Below, piece after piece: positions 35,834-43,437 of a stretch of DNA of 64,000 nucleotides. The notes under the pieces were generated by a model, which did not search any database, was not told the origin of the DNA, and saw nothing but the letters and a program-made list of their open reading frames with translations. Each line of letters starts with the position of its first letter. Within the stretch, counting starts at the first letter, position 1. The stretch is from Chryseobacterium sp. H1D6B. Its GTDB lineage: Bacteria; Bacteroidota; Bacteroidia; Flavobacteriales; Weeksellaceae. The translations under genes were made by a program, and so were the position numbers. Location: assembly GCF_029892445.1 (NCBI RefSeq), contig NZ_JARXVJ010000001.1, forward strand, positions 2,294,001-2,358,000. Direction: 5' to 3'.

Positions 35834-36397
35834 CTATTTTATGTTAGCTCTGATGCGGCTTAAGCTCACTTGGGTGATCCCTAAATAAGAGGCAATATAT
35901 CCTAGCTGAACTCTCTGTAATAAGTTGGGATAGTTTTTTAACAGCAGTTCATAGCGATCGGCAGCGTTTCCGAAATGCCTTGCCAGCAATCTGTCTTCTG
36001 CCCTTAAAAGCAGATTTTCCGCAAACTTGATACCCCAATTGGCGATCTCTATATTTTCACTGTATAACTTTCGCAGGCTTTGTGTATTGAGTTTGTAAAC
36101 TGTACAATCTTCCAGCAGTTCAACACTCTCATAGCCTTTCTCATTGGCAATATAACTTTTGAAAGAAATGATGGTTTCTCCTTCTTTCCCAAAGGAAAAT
36201 GTAGTTTCATCGCCATCATTTTGAATATAGGTTCTGGCGATCCCATTTTTGATAAAGTAAAAATTTTTTTCATTTTTATCCTGTTGGATGATCACATGAT
36301 TTTTGGGAAAATTGAGTTCAGTGATGTGGCTTTTGAGTATCTGCTTAGAAGATTCTGACAAGGGATAGATCCTGTCAAGTATTTGTTCGATATCCAT
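35834..36397 (-). CDS. Crp/Fnr-family transcription regulator
   Basis: A 187-aa protein. An N-terminal cyclic-nucleotide-binding beta-roll (NHVIIQQDKNEKNFYFIKNGIAR, FKSYIANEKGYESVELLED) leads through a long helix to a C-terminal helix-turn-helix (LGYIASYLGITQVSLSRIRA). This short HTH type is frequent in Bacteroidota. It has no cysteine cluster, so it is not an oxygen-sensing Fnr. It may be the protein reading the Crp-like palindromes at 14041 and 22451, which is speculation. Confidence 0.88.
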   Translation of the reverse strand: MDIEQILDRIYPLSESSKQILKSHITELNFPKNHVIIQQDKNEKNFYFIKNGIARTYIQNDGDETTFSFGKEGETIISFKSYIANEKGYESVELLEDCTVYKLNTQSLRKLYSENIEIANWGIKFAENLLLRAEDRLLARHFGNAADRYELLLKNYPNLLQRVQLGYIASYLGITQVSLSRIRANIK

Positions 36398-37006
36398 TAC
36401 GATCATTATGTGGATGTAGGTTTACAACTATCAAAGATACAAATTTCTGATGCCTTGCCATCTTCAGATTATGAATCCCCAATAAGCAGATCATATTTCA
36501 ACTGCTATGATTCAATGTGAGGATACCTGATTTTCAATAGCAAATATATTCCTTTGTCCCTGCGGAAAAAAAATCTTTTTGGGTATCCGTAATAAGAGAT
36601 TACAAATCCTCCGCAAAAATATTTCAAGCTTTATCAATGTTCTTTTTTATTGTTTTCAAGGCATTGATCGCAGTTTTCCTTGTACTTGCCTGAATGGTAA
36701 TCTGCATAGAAAAGTCAGAAATCTCACAAGATGCAAATGCAGATCATTGAAATTTTGATCCTTATTATTCTCTTGGTACAAATCATCTCATAAGATGTTA
36801 TTATAGATCAATTGATCCAACTTATTTATAAAATAATTCTTCCAATTTAATTCAGATCAGTTCTTCCGATGGAATAATGAAATAAAGAATAGAAAAAGGT
36901 CAAGATTTTCTTCAATCTGCAATTTACAGGCTTTTAATGTAAGTGCGGGAAAAACCATATGACATCTAGCCAATTTATACCTGCATATTATTGATGTTAA
37001 ACCTTG
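36398..37006. other. 600-nt non-coding gap
   Basis: Apart from Repeat B copy 2 (36608-36730) it is AT-rich with stops in all frames and no gene I can support. A short palindrome GATCAATTGATC occurs at about 36806. Confidence 0.5.
36608..36730. repeat. Repeat B, copy 2
   Basis: This is the partner of 34328-34453, in the same orientation. Its minus-strand frame reads MQITIQASTRKTAINALKTI, then KKNIDKA and a stop, 27 codons in all; one base change near that stop would extend it as in copy 1. The conservation is coding-like (changes such as Thr/Ser), which favours a decayed protein gene. Confidence 0.7.
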
Positions 37007-37924
37007 TTAGTGAAAGGAATTTTTAAACTCTAAAGGAGACATGTCGGTCTTTATTTTGAAAAGTTTGCTGAAAGATTGCGGATGTTCAAAACCCAATTCA
37101 TAAGCGATTTCGCTGACAGTCAATTCCGTATTCGTTAATCTTTCTTTTGCTTTTTCGATGAGCTTTTCGTGGATGTATTGTTTCGTGTTTTTACCAATGA
37201 GCGAGCGCAGCATATCACTGAGGTAACCTGGCGAAATATGCAATTGGTCAGACAGATATTGTACTGTGGGGACACCCAAATGCAGCGTTTTCTGATTAAG
37301 GTAATCATCCATAATGCTTTCTGTTTTCTCAAGAATGTCACTATTGACAGTTTTTCGGGTAATGAATTGGCGCTTGTAAAACCGATTCACATAGCTTAGC
37401 ATCAATTCGATCTGGGCAATGATCACCTCTTGACTGAATTCATCAACACCATTATTCAGCTCCTGTTCCATGATCTGATAAACGGAAAGGATAATTGCTT
37501 TTTCTTTATCAGACAAATGCAAGGCTTCATTGGACGAGTAGGAGAAGTAACCGTACTGCCTGATCTTTTTCGCCAGAGGATGACCTAATAGAAAGTCGGG
37601 ATGGATGAGCAACAGGTAACAATAAGTTTCGCTGTTATATTCTGTGGTTCCTACCAATTGGTTGGGCGCAAAGAATAGCATACTGCCTTCATTGAAGTCA
37701 TAGTAATCCTGACCATATTTCAGCTTTCCACTGTTCTTTGTGATAAAAGTTATTTTATAGAAACTCAGGACATCATAGATCGGCGCCATCTCCGTATTGA
37801 AAGGATTGCTTTCATTAAAATGAACCAGACTGATCAGCGGATGTTGCGGTGCGGGCAGTCCAAAAGCCTGATGACTTTCCGAAATGGAAATAAACCGTAC
37901 AAGTTTATCGTCTTTTCTTTTCAT
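37007..37924 (-). CDS. AraC-family transcription regulator
   Basis: A 305-aa regulator. The N-terminal about 180 residues form a cupin-like sensor (FITKNSGKLKYGQDYYDFNEGSMLFFAPNQ). The C-terminal AraC domain has both helix-turn-helices: YLSDQLHISPGYLSDMLR and VSEIAYELGFEHPQSFSKLFK. The adjacent upstream gene encodes a short-chain dehydrogenase, but a strong hairpin separates them. It probably controls that gene, a common pairing in this phylum. Confidence 0.92.
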   Translation of the reverse strand: MKRKDDKLVRFISISESHQAFGLPAPQHPLISLVHFNESNPFNTEMAPIYDVLSFYKITFITKNSGKLKYGQDYYDFNEGSMLFFAPNQLVGTTEYNSETYCYLLLIHPDFLLGHPLAKKIRQYGYFSYSSNEALHLSDKEKAIILSVYQIMEQELNNGVDEFSQEVIIAQIELMLSYVNRFYKRQFITRKTVNSDILEKTESIMDDYLNQKTLHLGVPTVQYLSDQLHISPGYLSDMLRSLIGKNTKQYIHEKLIEKAKERLTNTELTVSEIAYELGFEHPQSFSKLFKIKTDMSPLEFKNSFH

Positions 37925-37940
37925 ATCATAAATTTATAAA

Positions 37941-37973
37941 AAAACCTATGACAAAAAGATAATCATAGGTTTT
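37941..37973. terminator. Bidirectional terminator between SDR and AraC genes
   Basis: AAAACCTATGA (37941-37951) pairs with TCATAGGTTTT (37963-37973) around an 11-nt loop with A/T tracts on both sides. It ends the SDR message, so the AraC gene needs its own promoter. Confidence 0.75.
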
Positions 37974-37989
37974 TTTAATCGGTCAAATT

Positions 37990-38763
37990 TTACCAGGGTA
38001 GAATATTATCCGGTCCGCTGAAATTAGCTGGTCCCGTAAAACTCCCATTGGGAAGGTCTTCCGCCAATGCCACTCTTATGGGTTCCTTAGAGCCTTCTTC
38101 TACCGTATCGGTTCCCTGAAAATTATTAAGAGCAGTGGCCGTAAAACCAGGACTTACCAGATGAATTTTGATATTGGTGTTTTCAAGGTCTATCGCCAAA
38201 GACAGGAAAATTCCATTGAGTGCCGTTTTCGATGCGCCATAAGCAGCATCAAAGGCTGAGCGGTAGGGATTTTTAGGATTTGCATTGATTGTCAAAGATC
38301 CTAATGCGCTGGAAACGGTCACGATTCTTGCAGCAGGCGCTTTTTGCAACAGAGGTAAAAATGCCTGAGTAATGGAAAGCGTGGCAAAGACGTTCGTTTC
38401 CCAAACAGCTTTCAGGTCATTGATCGGGATGCTGCTGGCACGTTGTGCACCCAAGACTTCTTCCATTGTGCGTCCCGGTTTTCCTGCGTGTGAGATTGCT
38501 GCATTATTCACTAATAATGTTAAATATCCAAATTCACTTTCGATAAGTTCAACCGCGGCTTTGACAGAATCAGAATCTGTAATATCCAGCTGAATGGCTT
38601 TTGCCTGACCACCGATCTTCCCAGCAGCAGTTTCTCCCTTCTGGAGATCTCTTGAACCCGCAAAAACTGTATAACCATTTTCCGCAAGGGCTTTTGCGAT
38701 CTGAAAACCTACACCTGTATTGGCACCAGAAATCAGTGCTACTTTATTTTGATTGGTCTGCAT
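37990..38763 (-). CDS. Short-chain dehydrogenase/reductase
   Basis: A 257-aa Rossmann oxidoreductase. The nucleotide-binding motif is SGANTGVGFQIA (TGxxxGxG type), then LVNNAAIS (NNAG-like) and the catalytic Ser and YxxxK in VTVSSALGS and YGASKTAL. ALISGANTGVGF followed by AGSRD, with an Arg, suggests NADP(H) preference. The substrate is unknown. The product lies upstream of an AraC regulator gene that likely controls it. Confidence 0.92.
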   Translation of the reverse strand: MQTNQNKVALISGANTGVGFQIAKALAENGYTVFAGSRDLQKGETAAGKIGGQAKAIQLDITDSDSVKAAVELIESEFGYLTLLVNNAAISHAGKPGRTMEEVLGAQRASSIPINDLKAVWETNVFATLSITQAFLPLLQKAPAARIVTVSSALGSLTINANPKNPYRSAFDAAYGASKTALNGIFLSLAIDLENTNIKIHLVSPGFTATALNNFQGTDTVEEGSKEPIRVALAEDLPNGSFTGPANFSGPDNILPW

Positions 38764-38941
38764 AATTGTAATTGATTTAAAATTAATACAGCAAAGTTGG
38801 ACATAAAGGCGGTAATGTTTGTATTCAAATCGAGACTATTTGAAGCCAAATTGAGAATAAGCTTCTTTAGTTTAAAATGTACTGTAGGTATTAACAGTCT
38901 GTAATTCAAAATGAAAGGCCTTTAATTAAAAAATCTTTTCG

Positions 38942-38961
38942 TCACTACGAAAAGGTAGTGA
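38942..38961. promoter_or_regulatory. Inverted repeat ahead of the mobile-element module
   Basis: TCACTAC-GAAAAG-GTAGTGA, 7-bp arms with a 6-nt loop, 85 nt before the HTH gene at 39047. It may be an operator for that protein or a terminator; no long T tract follows. Confidence 0.35.
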
Positions 38962-39046
38962 TTTTATGTGATGTTCAATTTCCACCTTTACCCCAATAAA
39001 AGTTGATCAACTGTTCAAATCATTATTAACATCAAAAATCACAGTT

Positions 39047-39328
39047 ATGAATACCGAAAGAACAGAATTTATAGCATGGATGGAAAGGATCATGGAACGA
39101 TTTGACCTCCTGAAAGAACAAGTGTCATCCAAACAGTCCAGATTCATTGAGATCGACGGAGAGGTATTGCTTGACAATCAGGATGTCTTACAACTTCTAA
39201 AGATCAGCTCCAGGTCGTTGCAACGCTACCGCACGAATAAAAAGCTCCCTTATTACACCATCAGCGGCAAGCTGTACTACAAGCTGTCCGATGTCCATCA
39301 GCTTATCAGAGAATGTCTAAGTTCATAA
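39047..39328 (+). CDS. Excisionase/MerR-like helix-turn-helix protein of mobile elements
   Basis: A 93-aa protein with an N-terminal coiled segment and a C-terminal HTH_17-like domain: LLDNQDVLQLLKISSRSLQRYRTNKKLPYYTISGKLYYKLSDV. This protein type recurs at the start of Bacteroidota conjugative-element modules, upstream of DUF3945/topB genes as here. It probably acts as a transcription factor or excision accessory factor. It marks the left side of the mobile island. Confidence 0.8.
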   Translation: MNTERTEFIAWMERIMERFDLLKEQVSSKQSRFIEIDGEVLLDNQDVLQLLKISSRSLQRYRTNKKLPYYTISGKLYYKLSDVHQLIRECLSS

Positions 39329-39427
39329 GAGGACAGAGACATTAACAGCCAAAGAAATATCTATAGTACCATTTCCTGAATATCGACCAAAAGTGCATTT
39401 ATTTTCGTCTCATTAAAATTGATCGTA

Positions 39428-40876
39428 ATGGAAGAAGCAGTACAAAATGAAACGAATCAAATCAAGCCAGTATCGGACACACTCTTGGTTCTTAATAAAG
39501 ACACCAATAAAATCGAAATGGTCAAAGGACTGGACAGCGATGGAAACCTTCAAAAGTTCCCGCCAGATGAGAAAAAGGACAACGATCAGTTGATCCGGGT
39601 TGACAAGCACGGCGATATCTTCTCCAACTTCTTCTTCAATTTTTACCGGCAGCTTAAAAACCCCTCGCACTTCAATTTCTTCAAGGTCTCGGAATACGAT
39701 GCCGTTAAAACCGCACAAGACCTTCAGCAATATGTCGATCAGGCATCCCCTGAAGAAAAGGAGAAGCTGAAAGAGTATCAAGTCTTACCAAAAAATACAA
39801 ACCAATTTAAAAATCAGAATACAATGGAAAACAACACAGACAATCAGGAATACCGTTTCCAGCCGGAACAGATCGACTGGAAGACGATGGAAAAATTCGG
39901 GCTAACCCAAGAAAAGCTTGAAAAAATGAATGCCATGGATCCTCTGCTCAGAGGCTTCAAGACCAATAATCTAATTCCCATTACCATCAATCTGGGTACA
40001 GCGGTCAGCAAGATGGATGTACGGCTATCACTTCAAACCGCAGACAACGGCGAGGTTGCCGTGAATCTGCACGGCATCCGTAAAGAGCCGAATTACAACC
40101 TCAAGTTCCTCGGTCACGAGTTCACCGACGAAGACAAGAAAAATCTCAAAGAAAGCGGAAATATGGGCAGGGTTGTCGATCTGGTCAATCCCAAGACCGA
40201 TGAGATCATTCCTTCAGTCATCAGCCGTGACCGCCTGACCAACGAACTTGTCGCTTACAGGGCAGAGTATATGAAGATCCCTGATGACATCAAAGGCATC
40301 AAGCTTGACGACCACCAAAAACAAACTTTGCTGGAAGGCAAACCACTTTATCTGGAGGGAATGACCTCTAAAAAAGGAGAATTGTTCGATGCTACCGTAC
40401 AGTTCAACGCAGATAAACGTTATGTCGAATTCATCTTTAACAACAACCAGAGCCAGCATCAATCACAACAACAGAACCCATCCAATCAGCAAAATCAGTC
40501 CAAAGATGGGGAAGCCCCGAAAGTATTCAGAGGTAAGGAGCTTGATGATGCACAATATGAAAAGTTCAAAGCAGGGCAGACGGTCTATGTTGATGGTCTT
40601 GTTGACGGCAAAGGAAAAGCCTATCAAGGTTACATCACCTTCAACAAGGACACGTCCAAAACAGAATTTTCCTTTAAAAACCCTAATAATCTAAAAGAAC
40701 AAGCCCAACCATCAGAAGACCACAAGACCCAGAAAGCGGTCAATTCCGATGGCAAGACCAATGAAGCCACCAAGAACATCAAAGAACCGTTGGAATCCAA
40801 ACAACAGCAACCTGCCAATAAACAGCAGGAAGCCCAGCAGAAGAAACTGGTCAGATCCAAAGGGCGCAAGATGTAA
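39428..40876 (+). CDS. DUF4099/DUF3945-type conjugative-element protein
   Basis: A 482-aa protein. An N-terminal about 120-residue segment (LLVLNKDTNKIEMVKGLD) is followed by the DUF4099 core (IDWKTMEKFGLTQEKLEKM, LIPITINLGT) and DUF3945 units (FLGHEFTDEDKKNLKESGN, IKLDDHQKQTLLEGKPLYLEG and a second GKAYQGYITFNKDTSKTEF). The tail is rich in Gln and Lys. Such proteins travel with topB on Bacteroidota integrative conjugative elements; the function is unknown. Codons are C-richer than in neighbouring chromosome genes, a sign of transfer. The ATG at 39428 is used rather than the TTG at 39419. Confidence 0.85.
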   Translation: MEEAVQNETNQIKPVSDTLLVLNKDTNKIEMVKGLDSDGNLQKFPPDEKKDNDQLIRVDKHGDIFSNFFFNFYRQLKNPSHFNFFKVSEYDAVKTAQDLQQYVDQASPEEKEKLKEYQVLPKNTNQFKNQNTMENNTDNQEYRFQPEQIDWKTMEKFGLTQEKLEKMNAMDPLLRGFKTNNLIPITINLGTAVSKMDVRLSLQTADNGEVAVNLHGIRKEPNYNLKFLGHEFTDEDKKNLKESGNMGRVVDLVNPKTDEIIPSVISRDRLTNELVAYRAEYMKIPDDIKGIKLDDHQKQTLLEGKPLYLEGMTSKKGELFDATVQFNADKRYVEFIFNNNQSQHQSQQQNPSNQQNQSKDGEAPKVFRGKELDDAQYEKFKAGQTVYVDGLVDGKGKAYQGYITFNKDTSKTEFSFKNPNNLKEQAQPSEDHKTQKAVNSDGKTNEATKNIKEPLESKQQQPANKQQEAQQKKLVRSKGRKM

Positions 40877-40952
40877 TCAACCACTGATAATTACAATAAA
40901 AAAACAATGACAGTAAACAAAATACAATTACAACCACAATAAATCCAACCCT

Positions 40953-43085
40953 ATGAAAGCCATCATCGCAGAAAAGCCCAGTGTCGCAAGAGAGATCGCC
41001 CAGTTGTTAAATGCCAACGAAAGAAAAGACGGTTACCTGGAGGGCAACGGTTATTGCATAACCTGGGCACTAGGCCATTTGGTGTCATTGGGAATGCCGG
41101 AAGATCATGGTATAAGAGGCTTTGACAAAGCCTCTTTGCCTATCTTTCCAGATCCATTCCTGTTGATCCCAAGAACCATTAAAAAGCAAAACCACAAAGG
41201 CTATCAGTCTGATCCCTCCGCACTCAAACAATTAAAGATCATTCAAAATGTCATCAACCGATGCGACAGCATTATTGTAGCTACCGATGCGGGAAGGGAA
41301 GGAGAGCTGATCTTCAGATACATCTACCACTACCTGCAATGCAATAAACCATTTGAACGATTATGGATCAGTTCCCTTACTGAAAAAGCCATACAGGACG
41401 GTTTCAAAAAGCTTCAGCCGGGTTCAGCATTCGAAGGTTTGTATCAGGCAGCCAAAGCCAGAAGCGAAGCCGACTGGCTGGTCGGTATCAATGGCACTCA
41501 GGCATTGAGCATTGCTGCTAATCAAGATGTATATTCCTTAGGCAGGGTACAGACCCCGACACTTGCGTTGATCTGCAAAAGATTCGAAGACCATCAAAAT
41601 TTCAAACAGAAGAAATACTGGCAGATCCAGCTGAAGCACCGCAAAGAATATCTGGACTTCAACAGCCTGTCCAACGAACAATGGGAAGACAAAAAACAAA
41701 CGGAACAGATCCTCAAAGCCATAGAACGAGAGGGGAAAGCTATTGTTGAGACTGTCTCTGTCAATACTGTAAAAGAACAATCACCTTTACTTTTTGACCT
41801 GACAGAACTTCAAAAGGAAGCCAACAGGAAGTTAGGTCTGTCAGCCGATGAGGTCTTACAAACGGCACAGGGTCTTTATGAAAAGAAATTCATCACGTAT
41901 CCACGAACCGGCAGTAAATATATTCCGGAAGATCTTTGGGCAGAGATCCCGGAGCTGGTCAGAATTCTCAATACCGTCGATCAATTCAAACCCGCCATTT
42001 CAACCCTTAAATTCGGCAACTTTAACAAAAGAATGGTGAATGACCTCAAGGTTACCGACCATCACGGACTGTTGATCACCACAAAAATACCATCTGCACT
42101 CACTGCAACTGAGAAAGCCATTTACGATATGATCGCGTATCGTTTACTGGAATCTCTTTCAGAGCATTGCTCCAAAGAAGTCAGTCATATTACGATCAAA
42201 GTACATCATTATGAATTCATTATCAAAGGATCAAAGATACTGACCAAAGGCTGGCGAGCCATCAAAGGGATTCTTTCCGAGCAGAACAACAATAATACAT
42301 ATAAAAACGAAAACTGCAACAGCAATGACAATATCAATAACGTCGAAGAAATACTCATTGAACTTCCTGAATTCAAGATCGGTGATGAGCTGAAAATCTC
42401 CCAAGCTGAGCTACAGGAAAAAACGACCCAACCGCCCAAACTATACACTGAGGCAGATCTGTTGTCAGCCATGGAAAATGCAGGAAGATCAATTGAAGAC
42501 AAAGAACAACAGAAAGCTATTTCAAATATCGGTATCGGAACTCCCGCTACCAGAGGGTCCATCATTGAAACCCTGCTCAGCAGAAACTACATCATCCGAA
42601 AAAGCAAAGCCCTGGTACCCACCGAAAAAGGTTTAAAAGTTTACGATTTGGTCAAAGACCAAAAGATAGCCAATGTGCAAATGACCGCAGAGTGGGAGAT
42701 GGCATTGGATAAAATTGAAAAGGGCGAGCTCAATTCAAAACAATTCATCACCGATATCAAAGACTACACATCAGAAATCACCAAAGAACTGTTATCGGTA
42801 TCAATTTCCCAAGAAAATATCCCCGAACTTAAATGCCCAAAATGCCAGCAGCACAACCTCATCATCAAAGACAAGATCATCAAATGCCCTGATGAACAAT
42901 GCAACTGGATACAGTTTCGGAATGTTTGCGGGATACAGCTAAGCATACAGCAGATCACTTCCCTCATCAACAATAAAAGAACACCACTCATCAAAAATAT
43001 GAAAGCCAAAAACGGCAAAAAGTTCAGTGCCTATATTGTTTTGAAAGATGACCACCAAACCATATTTGAATTCCCCGATCACTAA
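40953..43085 (+). CDS. topB: DNA topoisomerase III
   Basis: A 710-aa type IA topoisomerase. The TOPRIM domain starts MKAIIAEKPSVAREIA and has DAGREGELIFRYIYH with the acidic metal ligands. The active-site tyrosine is in KFITYPRTGSKYI. A C-terminal zinc-ribbon-like part (CPKCQQHNLI, IIKCPDEQCNW) holds four cysteines. It relaxes or decatenates DNA during transfer of conjugative elements. It lies 76 nt after the DUF3945 gene, in the order usual for Bacteroidota elements. Confidence 0.95.
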   Translation: MKAIIAEKPSVAREIAQLLNANERKDGYLEGNGYCITWALGHLVSLGMPEDHGIRGFDKASLPIFPDPFLLIPRTIKKQNHKGYQSDPSALKQLKIIQNVINRCDSIIVATDAGREGELIFRYIYHYLQCNKPFERLWISSLTEKAIQDGFKKLQPGSAFEGLYQAAKARSEADWLVGINGTQALSIAANQDVYSLGRVQTPTLALICKRFEDHQNFKQKKYWQIQLKHRKEYLDFNSLSNEQWEDKKQTEQILKAIEREGKAIVETVSVNTVKEQSPLLFDLTELQKEANRKLGLSADEVLQTAQGLYEKKFITYPRTGSKYIPEDLWAEIPELVRILNTVDQFKPAISTLKFGNFNKRMVNDLKVTDHHGLLITTKIPSALTATEKAIYDMIAYRLLESLSEHCSKEVSHITIKVHHYEFIIKGSKILTKGWRAIKGILSEQNNNNTYKNENCNSNDNINNVEEILIELPEFKIGDELKISQAELQEKTTQPPKLYTEADLLSAMENAGRSIEDKEQQKAISNIGIGTPATRGSIIETLLSRNYIIRKSKALVPTEKGLKVYDLVKDQKIANVQMTAEWEMALDKIEKGELNSKQFITDIKDYTSEITKELLSVSISQENIPELKCPKCQQHNLIIKDKIIKCPDEQCNWIQFRNVCGIQLSIQQITSLINNKRTPLIKNMKAKNGKKFSAYIVLKDDHQTIFEFPDH

Positions 43086-43122
43086 ATTTATTCTAAAAAT
43101 AAGTATCTTAGAAATAAAAATT

Positions 43123-43341
43123 ATGAAAGTGTTTTTATGTTACCAAAACAGGTCAGTAGAAATCAAATGGGACCTCCCATTCCTTCCCCGTACCGGAGAA
43201 TATATTTCAACCACTGAACTTTTATCGGAGAAAGAATTCAAACAGTTGGGCACAAAAAAAGATTACCTTAAAATCATCAATATCTCATGGTTTCCTTATA
43301 AAGATTGCAGACAGTCTTCAGTGGAAATTCTGCTAGAGTAA
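43123..43341 (+). CDS. Small hypothetical protein following topB, 72 aa
   Basis: A 72-aa frame starting MKVFLCYQNRSVEIKWDLPF at 43123; the longer frame from 43048 overlaps the topB end and is less likely. It looks like a small beta-rich cytoplasmic protein (EYISTTELLSEKEFKQL, DYLKIINISWFPYKD). I recognise no family. It is cotranscribed with topB by position (37 nt) and ends where the gene direction flips. Confidence 0.6.
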   Translation: MKVFLCYQNRSVEIKWDLPFLPRTGEYISTTELLSEKEFKQLGTKKDYLKIINISWFPYKDCRQSSVEILLE

Positions 43342-43437
43342 TTCGAATTAATAAATTTATTAAAGCTTATCAATAAACTTTTTGTTACTTTCAACGGATT
43401 TAACTAATATGATTTGATAATTTGAATTTTATATTAA

